From: Theobroma cacao
Lineage: Eukaryota; Streptophyta; Magnoliopsida; Malvales; Malvaceae
Assembly: GCF_000208745.1 (NCBI RefSeq)
Contig: NC_030858.1
Coordinates: 25,643,201 to 25,707,200, forward strand
Direction of reading: 5' to 3'
DNA length: 64,000 bases
Position numbers and translations under genes: made by a program. Positions within the stretch are counted from its first letter, which is position 1. Each line of letters opens with the position of its first letter. This document shows, piece after piece, positions 23,099-36,177 of the stretch. The notes beneath the pieces were generated by a model. The model made no database searches. It was not told the DNA's origin and worked only from the letters and a program-made list of their open reading frames with translations.

Positions 23099-24040
23099 TT
23101 TTTCTTTTGTACTTTTCTAGTTTTATTGGTTCTTTTTTGGTCCAAGAAATGTACTCTTCTTTCTTTTGGGGTTTTGTTGGTCTATTGGGTCTTATAATAC
23201 TCTTATTGTTTGTTTTCTTGGCTTTTTGTTAATAAAGTTATTGCTTAATTTATAGATTGATTTTCATAGTTTTAATGTAAAAAATTATAAATAAATTTAG
23301 AATTTACAAAAGGTAAAAACATGAGTTGTTTAAAAGGAAAAAAAAGACATAATTTTGAGGTAAAAATTGCTCATAACTTTACATATAATTATTTTAAATT
23401 ACATAATGAAAAGTAACCCTCTCAATCCAATAAATTAATTTTAAATTTTGTTTCAAGAATTCGAGAGATCATTGTGATTTTGGCATGTATAAGTTAAGTG
23501 TTCAAATTCTATCTCTTTTTCATTTTATTCAAAAGATCATCGTGATTTTGACGTGTATAAGTATTATGAGTTTCATGTATAAGATCTTAAATATGTAAAA
23601 TTACTTTTTTAATCACCATTGGTTTATAAAACTTTTCAATATAAATTTACCATAAAAATTATCAAGTGAGACTACCTTAACACAAATTAGTTGGCATGAT
23701 ATTTACCATTAAGTGATAGTTAGTTGAGCAAATTTTATTCATAAGAACTAAAGGGTTTACACTACAATACAACGAGAATAATGGACCAATGAACATAAAA
23801 AAAACAAAGAAAAATCTCAAAATAGTCCACCTTGTTAAAGATCAGGAAAGAAAGAAAAAGCAAAATGGAAATACGTTCCACTCAACATAGCAAATTCAAA
23901 CCAGACAATAGGATTATGTTTATGATTTCTTTCAGCTACACATAAATTGAAGTAAATAAATATGTATGGATCACTTGTCCTTATTTGAGTTGCACACGCA
24001 CACGCCATTTTGTTTCTTGGCCTTGAACTTCATATATAAT
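23099..24040. other. Intergenic, no gene seen
   Basis: AT-rich sequence. The only structure I noted is a ~36-bp imperfect direct repeat (GAGATCATTGTGATTTTGGC... at about 23463 and AAGATCATCGTGATTTTGAC... at about 23533). Confidence 0.5.
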
Positions 24041-24259
24041 TTATATGGAGTTGACAAGAGCATCATCTGAACTTGATTTGATCGTGGCTGCATTCACCAC
24101 GCAGCAATTCGATCTGATTTCTCTGTCCGTACCAGTCAACTGGTTGATATTTCCCATCCTGATCATAGATTCCACAAAGCTTTCAAAGAAGGCTATTTCA
24201 TTAAAACTAAACTTGTTGACAATTTCAATGGTATCAACAACCTCAGTCGAAAACAGCTA

Positions 24260-24370
<111 letters not shown>

Positions 24371-24966
24371 CTAAGGGCATATTTGGCGTAGTGTTTCCAA
24401 GTATGTAGTGTTCAGGGTCAAATCGGTATCTCCCACGCTTGTAAAGTTGTACAATCAATCGGTAAAAGTGAAACACTGAGCTCAGCCAAATATGTGAGCA
24501 CCTGAAAAGAAAAATTGTATGCCAAACCTTGTCAAATTAAGTCCAACAAGTTCTATGACCCTGTGCTACCTCATATTACTTTGGTCAGTAACAATATTCG
24601 AGCAAGTAAAGAAAGATTACCAGACAACGCTACTACATCAGTGCTAGTGTTAAGCCCTACGGTTGTAAACTTGATTGGATTGCATCGAGGGATTCAAAAA
24701 AATTAGGTCAGTTTGCATTGGCAAGTGTTCGATTTGCTGTTAAGCCATCCTTTCTTCCTAATGGAACTGCCCACGCCTGCAACGATAAGCTAATTTTAGA
24801 CAAAGATGCTTGAAGAGCGATGTAAAAAGGAAAAGGAAAAAGGAACAATAGTGGGTTGCTAAATTACTGGGCAGACAGATTCTTCATATGCAATGGCGAG
24901 AATATCAGCACAGGAAACTGTGTTGGGGCAAGCACTCTCCAATGCTGCTTTTATGGCATCAACAAC

Positions 24967-26643
24967 TGTTGGGATTCAACCTTATACTCAAACATAAAAA
25001 TAATTAATAAATTAAAATAATATAATGCAACAAAATAATAAAATAGCATTTAATTGAAGAAACAACTGAATCCTACAAGATCAATGTTTGTGTTTTTCAT
25101 GTAAGTTTATAATTAATTATGAACATTCATAAGTTTAAGAGTTACATACCTTGCTTTAGAGTTCATAATCAAAAGCCAATTAAATCAAAATCTTTGCTTC
25201 TTCACCTTTAGGTTGTCAAATCTTCAGCCACCCAAGTGTTTGGCCTTAACAGTAATCCACACAATGACCGAATAAGACATTCTCAAAGGTAGGATTTTTT
25301 ACTTGTGCTAGCAAGTTTTGTTTCTAAAGCAAAAGAACCAAAGATTTTTACTGAATCTTATTTTTATCAGACAAAGAAAACTATTTTTCTTTTTCTTATT
25401 TTATGGAACAGCTTAGAAGTAGTAGGAGGTTTAGAGTTTTAGTTTGCTAACTAACATATTTATATATCGAAACTAATTTGTAACCCTTAATACAATAGTT
25501 GTATTTTAATTTAATTAAGTCTCTGTGAATTTAATTAATTTCTCACTTTATTTTGGTCTCATTCAATTAAGTCCAACTTAATTATTAATCCTTATATATC
25601 CCAATGATGTCACTTACTGTGTGTGACCCATTAGGCTTCTAACATGTTGGCAATAAATATAAATCTAATCAGATATCAATTTGATAATTGATTTATATTT
25701 ATAGATTATGAGCAACATCTAGCAATACATCATGACCACCCAAATGTTAAAGAGTCAATTAAAAAATTTGACAAAGCTTTTCAGTGATAAGCCTCTCAGT
25801 GTAATATGGTCATTTCATCAAATATCCCGAAAATGTCATTTCTACTTATGACGTTCCATACCAGTTCTCCTAATTCACGACTAACCTTATGAATTTAGGA
25901 AACTGACTTTCCTTAAATTCATCATGCTTTGCCAAAGACTTTATACAAGTTAATCAAGAATTGAGAACAAGTGAGATAAATCCCTTCATATCTCTTAGGG
26001 TGATGAATCCTCTCTTGACCACTCATTCACCTTCGCATGCTTCATGGCATATCCAAAAACACCTCGATTAGGCATTTGGTCGCTTCCAAACTCATAGGGG
26101 TGAAATCAAAGTATGTCATTCCTTATACAAGATGATCTGGTGTCTCAAGTTTGAAGACTAGTTGCACGACTATTACATGAGAACCTTTTCCATTGACATT
26201 TGAGTGAAATACCAAATGGAGTTCTCATAGCAAGTCATGTTCAGTGAACTTGTTCTTTAACAAGCACCTACATGTTATCCTCAAGTCAAGTATCCCATAT
26301 ACTTCAATCTATGAGATTGATTGCTTACTTTCTTAGTAAAGAGGCTTAACATGTATCAATCTTTGAGTATTGTCAATGCTCTGTCTTAACAATAAAATGA
26401 TCAGGAATAATTTTAGGAACATGGCTTTAATGCATAGTGATCTCATAATTGTAACAACTTTACAATTCTCTTACGAGGCCTTTATGTTCCATGGGCTTCA
26501 TCCAATTAGTACTTAATAACTCTTTATTATTGTACTAACATGAAGGAAAACCTCTATCACATGTAGTTATGCGATTAAGTATGCATTAAATGACAATATA
26601 TATTCCTTGACCAATCCAATTGGCTCAAAGGCATACACCAACA
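24967..26643 (-). repeat. 3' LTR of the peroxidase-inserted copia element
   Basis: Starts TGTTGGGATTC and ends ACCAACA; 1677 bp; matches 31546-33234 along its length. Confidence 0.9.
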
Positions 26644-28271
26644 ATCTCCCACTTGCACTTGAGTCAATTTCAAACATATCCAATATCAAACTTTTTTGCT
26701 TAGCGATTGTGTCTCTACTAGGACAACTCAAATTTCAATATTTGAGAATCTGTTAATTTATGTGTTTGACAATCTCCATTGTCATATATCGAAATACTAA
26801 TTTAGATCACAACGAGACCTTGATTCCATTATTATGGCCCTTTTTGTTACTTTAACAACTTAGAATCATTTATTGGTTCATTAAACCAATGATCCAAATA
26901 TCTCTTCTTTTGTAGCTTAAACAAAAGGTTTGTGTCCGATTATAGATATAATCACGTAGTTATCTCTTGTTTTGGAATTAGTCCAATACAGCTACTAAAT
27001 CATGACTTTATGTCACTTTTAACATTTAAGATTCTCTCTAGGTTAAACTCCTTTAACATGTAGTCTTAAATTCTTTTGTTGAGTCCTCTTTTAGGCTCTA
27101 ACCTTTAATCCCATTATAATTTTTTTTATAGACTGGAAAATGTATCTTATACACTTTTAATAAGTAACTTATCTTACTCCCACTAACCTTATGATGTGCA
27201 CAAAATATGTTTATCTTATTTAATGTATTCAACTATTTTTAATTTATTACATTGAATAGAGATTATTATCCAATCATTCATGTTGGAAGACTCATCTTAT
27301 ATGAGTAGTGCAACAATATGCATCCTACTAATGGTTTGTATTTAATGGATTTATCTCATGAATTATGAATCTTTATGCATCCCATTAAATCAGTCTTTGT
27401 GCATTGATCTTATCTATTGGATTTTATAATTTCATGACCCTTAACCTTTAAAATGTCATTAGCTCCCACTATTTCTATAATGTATAGAAATCTTACCAAG
27501 TAAACTTATTTACTTTCTTTTGGGGCGTTATATCCATAACTTTTATGTATAGATACATATTATAAGTTGTTCATCATTGGTTATGAGATGAAATCCTATC
27601 AAAGGTTAGTTCATGCGATTAACTGGGTTTGGAACGCTTTGTGATTCATCTCTTATGAATTCAATATGATAATCAATTGTTGTTTAGTTTTAAGAAATCT
27701 TAATTTAGATCCAAGATTTTCTTAAGAACACTCTTTGACTAAATATGTTCATAATCCTATTATGAATTCACTGAGTTAGGACTCAATTTTATCTAAGTCA
27801 ACTCATTAATTTCCTTTTTGATTCATAATCAAAAGAAAAATAATCTCATAATGATCTTATCATTATGACTTAGTATTGATTATCACATATGTAGCGTTAT
27901 ACTTAAGGATAAATAATTTAGAATAATTCCAAAATAAAATGAGATGTAATGTAAATATATAAATATATATATAAATATATATATATATAAGCTAAGCATC
28001 TCATGCTATCAAAATATAAATCTATGTTTCCTAAACATAAAATAAATATTTAGCCATAGGCCTAAAACCAAAACATCTCATCTTGGCAATCATGCCATGA
28101 CAACATTCAATGTTCTAAAATTATTTATTATTCCACAATTTAATCTAGGTCGACAAGCTTGATCACCATCAACTAAGGTTGTTGCCTTCTTGGTCTTATT
28201 CTTCACTACTCCTTGTCATTAGTTCCTTCAATATGTCATACATATTAAAACCATTAATAAAAAGTAAGGTA

Positions 28272-28996
28272 TCATATACCAAGTAGTGAAAAATATATCA
28301 TCGTATGATTCATACCTGATGTGGAAGCTTCCTTTTGTTTCTTCCCTTTAATGGATTCAAGATAATCCTTGTAATTGCACCTCAAATGCCCTAGTTTGCT
28401 GCATAAATGGCATTTATCAATGTCCTTGCCATTCTTCATTCCTCTAGTAGGTTTTATATCTTTTGAAGTTGATGCCTTTTCATCCTTATCTTTCTTAGAA
28501 AATTTTCTTTTCTTATTTTTATTTTTCTTAGAAAATTTTCTTTTCTTATTTTTATTTTTCTTAGAAGAGACAAAATGAACTGAAGGCCTCTCCTTCGTAA
28601 TGGTGTTCTCAGCTTGTGTGAGGATATTCAATAAGCCTGAAAGGGTTACCTCAATCTTGTTCATATTAAAGTTCAACATAAACTGTGAATAGCTCTCTGG
28701 TAGTGAAGAAAGTATAAGGTCTATGCTCAAATCATGATCCATAACCCAACCCAACTGTTCAGGTCAAGTGATATATCCTATCATCTTAAACACATGAGGC
28801 CTACTAGGCTTCCTTTAGACATCTTATATCGGAACAATTCTCTTGAAATGTCGAATCTTTCTGTGCAACTTTCCTTATCAAACATTTCTCTAAGGTTTAG
28901 GATAATATCTAGAGCATTCATAGCTTCATGTTGCTTTTGAAGATCTGGAGCCATACTAGCCAACATCATACATGTGGCTTGATGGAAATCATCCAT
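28272..28996 (-). pseudogene. Copia gag, defective zinc knuckle
   Basis: Two overlapping minus-strand frames, 28996-28781 and 28754-28272, give a copia gag: an MA-P-LQKQHEAMNALDIILNL region, ...LFRYKMSKGS..., then LSIDLILSSLPESYSQFMLN, a basic Lys-rich linker and a zinc knuckle. The knuckle reads CHLCSKLGHLRCNYKDYL where RRNC would be expected: the last Cys is gone, explained by two transitions (Arg to Cys, Cys to Tyr). The linker contains a 33-bp exact-looking tandem duplication (KKNKNKKRKFS twice). A frameshift or stop separates the two frames near 28760. Confidence 0.8.
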
Positions 28997-31545
28997 ATAA
29001 ACTTTTTAGGCATCATTTTCCTCATTTGTAGCATCATCGCTAGGTTCCTTGAGAACAGGACCATTTCAGACATAAGTTTTTTTCTCTTGTTTCAAGACAA
29101 TCTTGATATTATGAAACCAGTCAATGAAATTTGGGCTTATCAACTTGTTTGCATCAAGTATGCTTCTAAATGACAAACTATTTGTCATGATAGATTTATA
29201 TCCTATATAAATCAACATATATGATTATTAGTCATTAACGCAAATTATATAATCATAAAGACAAGGTTTTAGAATCTTATGTGATTATTTTCAATATTTT
29301 ATCAAACTAATAGCCCCCCTCTACTATTTTGAGAAATTTAACCTTTAAACTTCTTACTAAGCTAGGACCCTTTTCATCCGACCATGACATTGAGTGACTC
29401 AACAAGCCATAATGAAACTAATTAGGTAGATAACTTAGCTTACCAATTATATCTTATACAACTCCTAGATCAGTTAGGTGATAACTCCTTGTCTAAATGT
29501 TTCATATACATTTTCTCTAACTATGCCTCTAATATTATGCGGTCATGTGTGACACATCCGAACAACATGGTATTAGTTGAGTAAGCCCACCAATAACTCA
29601 AATGTACTCATGTAAAAGTTTGGCCTTGAGTGACTCAACAAGCCTCAAATTAAAAGAGCAGTTTGGTTATCTTGTTATATGATGGAAGGTAACTTTTTGA
29701 CTCAATATTTTAATAAGGGATTTTATTTGTTAATTCATTAATTAAGGTCTCACTGATTTGGTATTGTTGACATGCATAGCATTTATTGCATTTCACTTAT
29801 ATTATAGATATTCTGAAAAATAAATCTATCTCATGCCAACTACTAGGATGATTATGGACTTTACTAATTCTAATTTCCTTGAGCCATTAAGGAAATCAGT
29901 TGGTCAAATTCCTAGGGGATTTACACAAACATTGTCTTCAAGCTTGGTTTGTAATCTCCTTGAATCTCCATGGCGCCTTTTGATCTACATCTTCAAGTTA
30001 CAAAAATTTTTGTATCTAACCCTTGTTTTACACTTTGATGTAACTAATTACATTTTATAATCAAGAAGCCTTAAGTTACATTCGAGAGGAGTTAGGTGAG
30101 AAAAGAATTTTACAACCTAGGGAAATAGAGATAAAGCAGGGTGTGCACACCCTATTTTAAAATATATATATCATGAGAAATAAATTTAACCATCCATGAC
30201 CTAATCTTCTAAGGTCTAAGTCCATAATCATCATCATACTTTATAATCACAATCAAAAGCATGAAAATTAATGCAAACTCAATATCACTTGGTGATCTTG
30301 TGTGTTATTTGAGAAGAGCATCAACTAATTCACTTAAAGTGCTAAACTCAATTTATTTTGGTGTTGTTTTATTTCAATTTAGTGTTTAAGAAATTCCCAT
30401 TTTCAAAACACTTAAAGTAAACCTTTCACCTTTTATTTCTTATTAGAAATTCAATGAAATAAAATTTTCCCTTTTTTTAAGATTTTCCATTTTAATTCTT
30501 TGCATAATTAAAACTCCTTTTAATCTTGGAAACCTCTTTATTTTAGGTAAACTTCCTAAAATATATCTAAGACAACATTTTAATTTCTAACATTTAGAAC
30601 ATGGAATAGTTTCCTAAATTGTATGTTGTTCAAGTTACCTAAATGGTGACTTAACAAATTTTGGAAACTTTTAGTCAAACCAAAATTTTAAGGAAAGTTT
30701 AATGCTATCATATAGCTTTAGGAATTTCTTCTAAAGTATGAAACTATTTCCAATGAATTTCTCAAATTAAAACACTATCCTTAATTTAAGGAATTTCTAT
30801 TAAAGTAGGAAACAATTTTCAATTTTTTATGAATCACAAAAAATTAAAATTCTATCCTTAATTTTAGGAGTTACTTTTAAAGTAGGAAATAGTCTCCTTT
30901 TTTTTTTTTAATGAACCACCCAAAATTAAAATATATGAAATTTAAGTGCTCTTAAATCTCCATAAATCATGAGTCAAACTCATGCAAAAGCTGTTGAAAA
31001 TTTTCAGCAAGTGTGTTTAACAATTAAACACAAAATTCATGAAGAATTAAGCCACCAAAACCGATCATAGTTTCTCAAAATTTTCTGCATTGAATCTTTG
31101 TTGTTTTGCAACTCGAAAACATGATTTTTTATGAACCTTTTTCATACTAAATCAAGTTTGGCCGAAGCATGCAGTAATTTAATTTGATAAAACTAATTTT
31201 TAATAATTAAAAACTACTCATAATACTTGTCCAATGTTAGTAAAAATAATTGGCACATTAGTCTCCAAAACACCTCAAAACTATTTGATTTAAACTTGGC
31301 TTTGCAAGCCTTTTAATCCAATTATTAATTCTTCAACTAAACATGATTTTAAACCTTTTAAAACATGTTTTAATTAATTAATTACACGCTGTCCAGATTT
31401 GAATTAAAACAAAAAAATAAATTTTAAAGAAAGTCTTTAAAATTAATATATACCAAATCAGCACACAAATCAATCCTATTGATTATCACCAAGAATCAAG
31501 CATTCAAATTACATGAAAAACATTAAACAAAAGCTCTGATACCAT

Positions 31546-33234
31546 TGCTGGGATTCGATCTCATGTTCAAACATGAAAATAATCAATAAATTAAAATAAT
31601 ATAACGTAGTGGAATAATAAACTAGCATTTAATAAAAAAACAACTGAATCCTACAAGATCAATGTTTGTATTTTTCATGTAATTTTTTAATTAATTATGA
31701 ACATTTATATGTTTGAGAGTTACATACCTTACTCTAGAATTCGAAATCAAGAGCCAATTAAATCAAAATCTTTGGTTCTTCACCTTTAGGATTTGTTAAA
31801 TCTTCAGCCACCTAAGTGTTTGGCCTCTAACAATAATCCACACAGTGATTGAATAAGACCTTCTCAAAGGTAGGATTTTTACTTGTACTAGCAAGTTTTG
31901 TTTATAAAACAAAAGGATCAAAAATTTTTGCTGAATCTTATTTTTGACAAACAAAGAAAACTAGTTTTCTTTTTCTTATTTTATGAAACAACTGGAAAGT
32001 GGCTGAAGGCTTAGAGTTTAGTTTGTTAACATAACATATTTATGTAGCAAAACTAATTTGTAACCCTTAATACAACAGTTATATTTTAATTTAATTAAGT
32101 TTCTGTGAACTACATTAATTTCTCACTTTATTTGGGTCTCTTTTAATTAAGTCCAACTTAATTAATTATCCTTATTTAATCTCAATCATGTCACTTTATA
32201 TGTGTGACCCATTAGGCTTCTAACATGTTGGCAATAAATATAAATCCTAATCAAATATCAATTTGATAATTGATTTATATTTATAGATCATGAGTGCTAT
32301 CTAGCAATACATCATGACCATCAAATGTTAGAGAGTCAATTAAAAAATTTAACAAAACCTTTCAATGAGAAGCTTCTCAGTGAATACGGTCTTTTCATCA
32401 AATATCTTGGATATGTCATTAAGCATGGCTCGATGTCTACTTATGATATTTCATATTAGTTCTCATAATTCATGACCAATCTTACGAATTTGGGAAACTA
32501 ACTTTTCTTAAATTCATCATGCGTTGGCCAAAGACTTTATACAAGTTAATCAATAATTAAGAATAAGTGAGATACATCCCCTCATAACACTTATGGTGAT
32601 GAATCCTCTCTTGACCACTCATTCACCTTTGCATGCTTCATGGCATACCTAAAAACACCTTGTTTAGGCATCTGGTCGCTTTCAAACCCATAGGGGCGAA
32701 ATCAAAGTATGTCATTCCTTATATAAGATGACCTGGTATCTCAAGTCTGAGGACTAGCTGCACAACTATCATGTGAGAACATTTTTTATATACACTTGAG
32801 TGAAATATCAAATAGAGTTCTCATAGCGGGTCATGTTCGGTGAACTTTTTCTTTAACAAATACCTACATGTTATCCTCAAGTATCCCATATACATCAATT
32901 TATGAGATCGATTGCTTACTTCCCAAGTAAGGAGACTTAACATGTACCAGTCTTTGAGTATTGTCAATGCCCTGTCTTGACAATACAATAACGAGGAACA
33001 GTTTTAGGAACATGGCTTTAATGTATAGTGATCTCATAATTGTAACAACTTTACAATTCTCTTGCGAGACCTTTATGTTCCATGGGCTTCATCCAATTAG
33101 TATTTAATAACTCCTTATTATTGCATTAACGTGAAGGAAAACCTCTATCACATATAGTTATGCGATTAAGTATGCATTAAGTGACAATATATATTTCTTG
33201 ACCAATCCAATTGGCTCAAAGGTATATACCAATA
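31546..33234 (-). repeat. 5' LTR of the peroxidase-inserted copia element
   Basis: Starts TGCTGGGATTC and ends ACCAATA (terminal CA changed to TA); 1689 bp. The adjoining primer site at 31531-31544 shows this is the 5' LTR of a minus-strand element. Confidence 0.9.
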
Positions 33235-33563
33235 ACAACTTCATAACCCCTTGCTGAATTTTTATTCGGAAGAGCTTCTTTCTCACGGTTCACAGGATCG
33301 CCCAACAAAATTGATGCATCACATCCCTGGAATAGGAGGCCAACTAAACTTTATTCAAACCATTGATGCTAAGAGCCTTAGAATGTCAGAGACAGACCGG
33401 TGCTTGTTATTGATATATCATTGTTAAGGTTCTCAAATGGTAAATACTTAATTGCCAGAAATTTGATATGTTGAGCAAATGTAGTACGACTGACCAAATT
33501 ACGGATACTCCGGAACGAAGGAAGAGAATAGGTATATGAGTATGGCTGATGCACCTTTTACTA

Positions 33564-33896
<333 letters not shown>

Positions 33897-33947
33897 CTAA
33901 ATGATATTTTTCTTTAACGTTTGATTGAGAGGGTGATTTGTGACTCC

Positions 33948-33956
33948 TATTTATAA
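33948..33956 (-). promoter_or_regulatory. TATA-like box of the disrupted peroxidase
   Basis: TTATAAATA on the minus strand, about 76 bp upstream of the ATG at 33872. The promoter and exon 1 still look normal, so a truncated transcript could be made. Confidence 0.55.
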
Positions 33957-34188
33957 GAGGACAACGGGGGTTTGGCAATATGCTTCATCTTTGAAAAGTC
34001 TAGTGATACGGTGTTGATGTCGGGTCCATATACATATATCAAATTTTGGGTAGTACTATGTTCTTGTCGGTTAGCAAGTAATAATCTTGGATTTTACCCA
34101 ATTAATTCTCACACTACTTCACTGTAAGATGTTTTCTAACTAAGATGCCCTTAACTTCAAACATGTGGACTTTCATTCTTCTGCTCTT

Positions 34189-34223
<35 letters not shown>

Positions 34224-36177
34224 NATATATTTATATATATCTATATATATTAGATAATTGACATTTATGCATTGCATTAATAAGGAGTATGTATTGGTTT
34301 GAATCTATAACCCAAAAATTCAACACCTTTAAGTCTTTTTACTGATTCGGGTTCAACAAAATAATTTGTAGTTAATTTGTTTATGATTAAATTGTCTGGA
34401 TCTTTTAATTAAAGCAGTCCCATCATTATTCTTGAAGTTTTAACATTTTTAACTTTTAATCTTTGCTACTTTGTAGAAAGGGCATTCCATCCATTAAAAT
34501 TCGTTAGATTTGGAAATTTTACATATCTCGAGACATAATAGAGATAACATTTATGAAATGGAAGAAAATTATTTTTTTAAATTATTATGTAACTAAAATT
34601 ATATGTCCAATTAAATAAAATGTATGATTCACTTTAGCTTCCACATTCATCATATTGCATTTGTTCAAAGTTGAAGGAGTTAACTAGTTAAGCTTTTAAA
34701 TATTTGTAGATCATACGCATTTGTTCAAAATTAAAATTTAAAGTAAGCCTTTATACATGATTAAATCTATTATATGAGCTACTAATAAATCATTTATAAT
34801 CAATTGAAATGGAGGGAGTATTAATTTTTATATATGGGAAATTTTCTAACGAATTCAAAGCTCACTCTCATTCAAACAGCTCATTTCTTAATACGTAAAG
34901 TTTTAAACTAATTAACTGGATCAAGACCGATTCAATGTTTCAGAAACTTTCATATCGTTAGGAAAGTATTCAATTTGAGATGGGGGAAGTATTATTTTTT
35001 ATGTATTTTTTAAAAAACCCTTTTTGTCATTAAAAAACATTTAAAATCAATTTCTAATAAAATTTTAAAATTTTATTATAAAATATAATAAAGCCAATTT
35101 TTTTTTCTCAAACTTTATGGAAAGTATAAAATATATATTATGAGACTTTTGAGTGAGTATTTCATATATATCTATATATTATATTTTCAATAAATCTCGT
35201 GTTGTTTATTTTCAAATTCAAACTGAAAATCTAAAAAAAAATAAATAAAGACCCCACAAGGTAGTGCACAAATTTTTTTTTTTAAATGCAAATAGACACA
35301 TTTATTGCAATACAGTCTGCATGCCTCAGGGTCAGAATGTCACACGTCACAAGCTTATTCAAAATCCTAATTATGAGAATTATGATACCCTTATAATTTA
35401 TATTATCATAAATCTTATTTATTACTATTTACTTAAATTGTATTTTTACAAAAACGTTAATATTTTTCAGTTTGTAGCATATAATAAAGAACATTATTAC
35501 AGCAGGCCAAGCAAGATAAGGTTCACAAACAAATCTGGCATCAAGCCAAAATATAGTGTGTAATAATAATTAAATTAAAATTGAAATTTAACTATCAATT
35601 TAGAATAAAATTAAAATTAAAATTTATAAATTTAACATTTAAAGTGGGAATATGAACATTATAAATAGCTATCAAAAGATTGGAAACAATAATGGCTTGT
35701 GAGTAACAAATATTTTTTAACTTAAAGCAAATAGTTTGACTTTCAAAGTTGTTAATTTTTTTTAACTTATTAAGAAGCTCAAATGGGCTTTTGGACGATA
35801 TTATAGATGAAAATTTTTTCAAAAAGTGTCAATGTATAGTAACAAATATTTTATGAACATATTTTGCATTTTCAATTTACTTTTTAATAATTCAAAAAAT
35901 TATAAAAAAATTATATTATTTCACATTCTTTTTTTTATTTAGTCCAGTTTTGCTATCGATTTCGTTTGATTTTCATTTCTAGTTAATAAAAATATCTTTT
36001 TATTGTCTTTATTTCTTTCACTTAATTACGACTTATGATTTCGTTTTATAAAATTGATTTTTTTATTTACAAAAAATATTATTAAACAGTATTCTATAAC
36101 TTGTAGTTCTTTTATATTAAGTTTCTCAAACACTATTTTAACTTCTTTTTATAATATTTTAAAAATAATTTTACTCT
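33957..36177. other. AT-rich intergenic region
   Basis: Upstream flank of the disrupted peroxidase; no gene seen. The frames at 35264-35563 and 35595-35822 are AT-rich and unrecognised. It contains an (AT)n tract at 34192-34252 with one unknown base at 34224. Confidence 0.5.
34192..34252. repeat. (AT)n microsatellite with an N
   Basis: Dinucleotide run interrupted by N at 34224; its length in the assembly may be unreliable. Confidence 0.9.

Larger units (their letters stand above)
24967..33234 (-). mobile_element. Copia-type LTR element with gag but no recognisable pol
   Basis: Complete structure: left LTR 24967-26643, right LTR 31546-33234, target duplication ACAAC (24962-24966 and 33235-33239). 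On the minus strand, the right (5') LTR is followed by TGGTATCAGAGCTT (31544-31531), a primer site for initiator tRNA-Met, and the left (3') LTR is preceded by the polypurine tract GCAAGTGGGAGAT (26656-26644). The 4.9-kb interior contains a gag region (about 29000-28272) but I find no protease, integrase, RT or RNase H motif. The rest (31530-29180 and 28260-26660) is AT-rich and full of stops. It sits in exon 2 of a peroxidase gene. The LTRs differ at roughly a tenth of sites in the stretch I compared, so the insertion is not recent. Confidence 0.9.
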
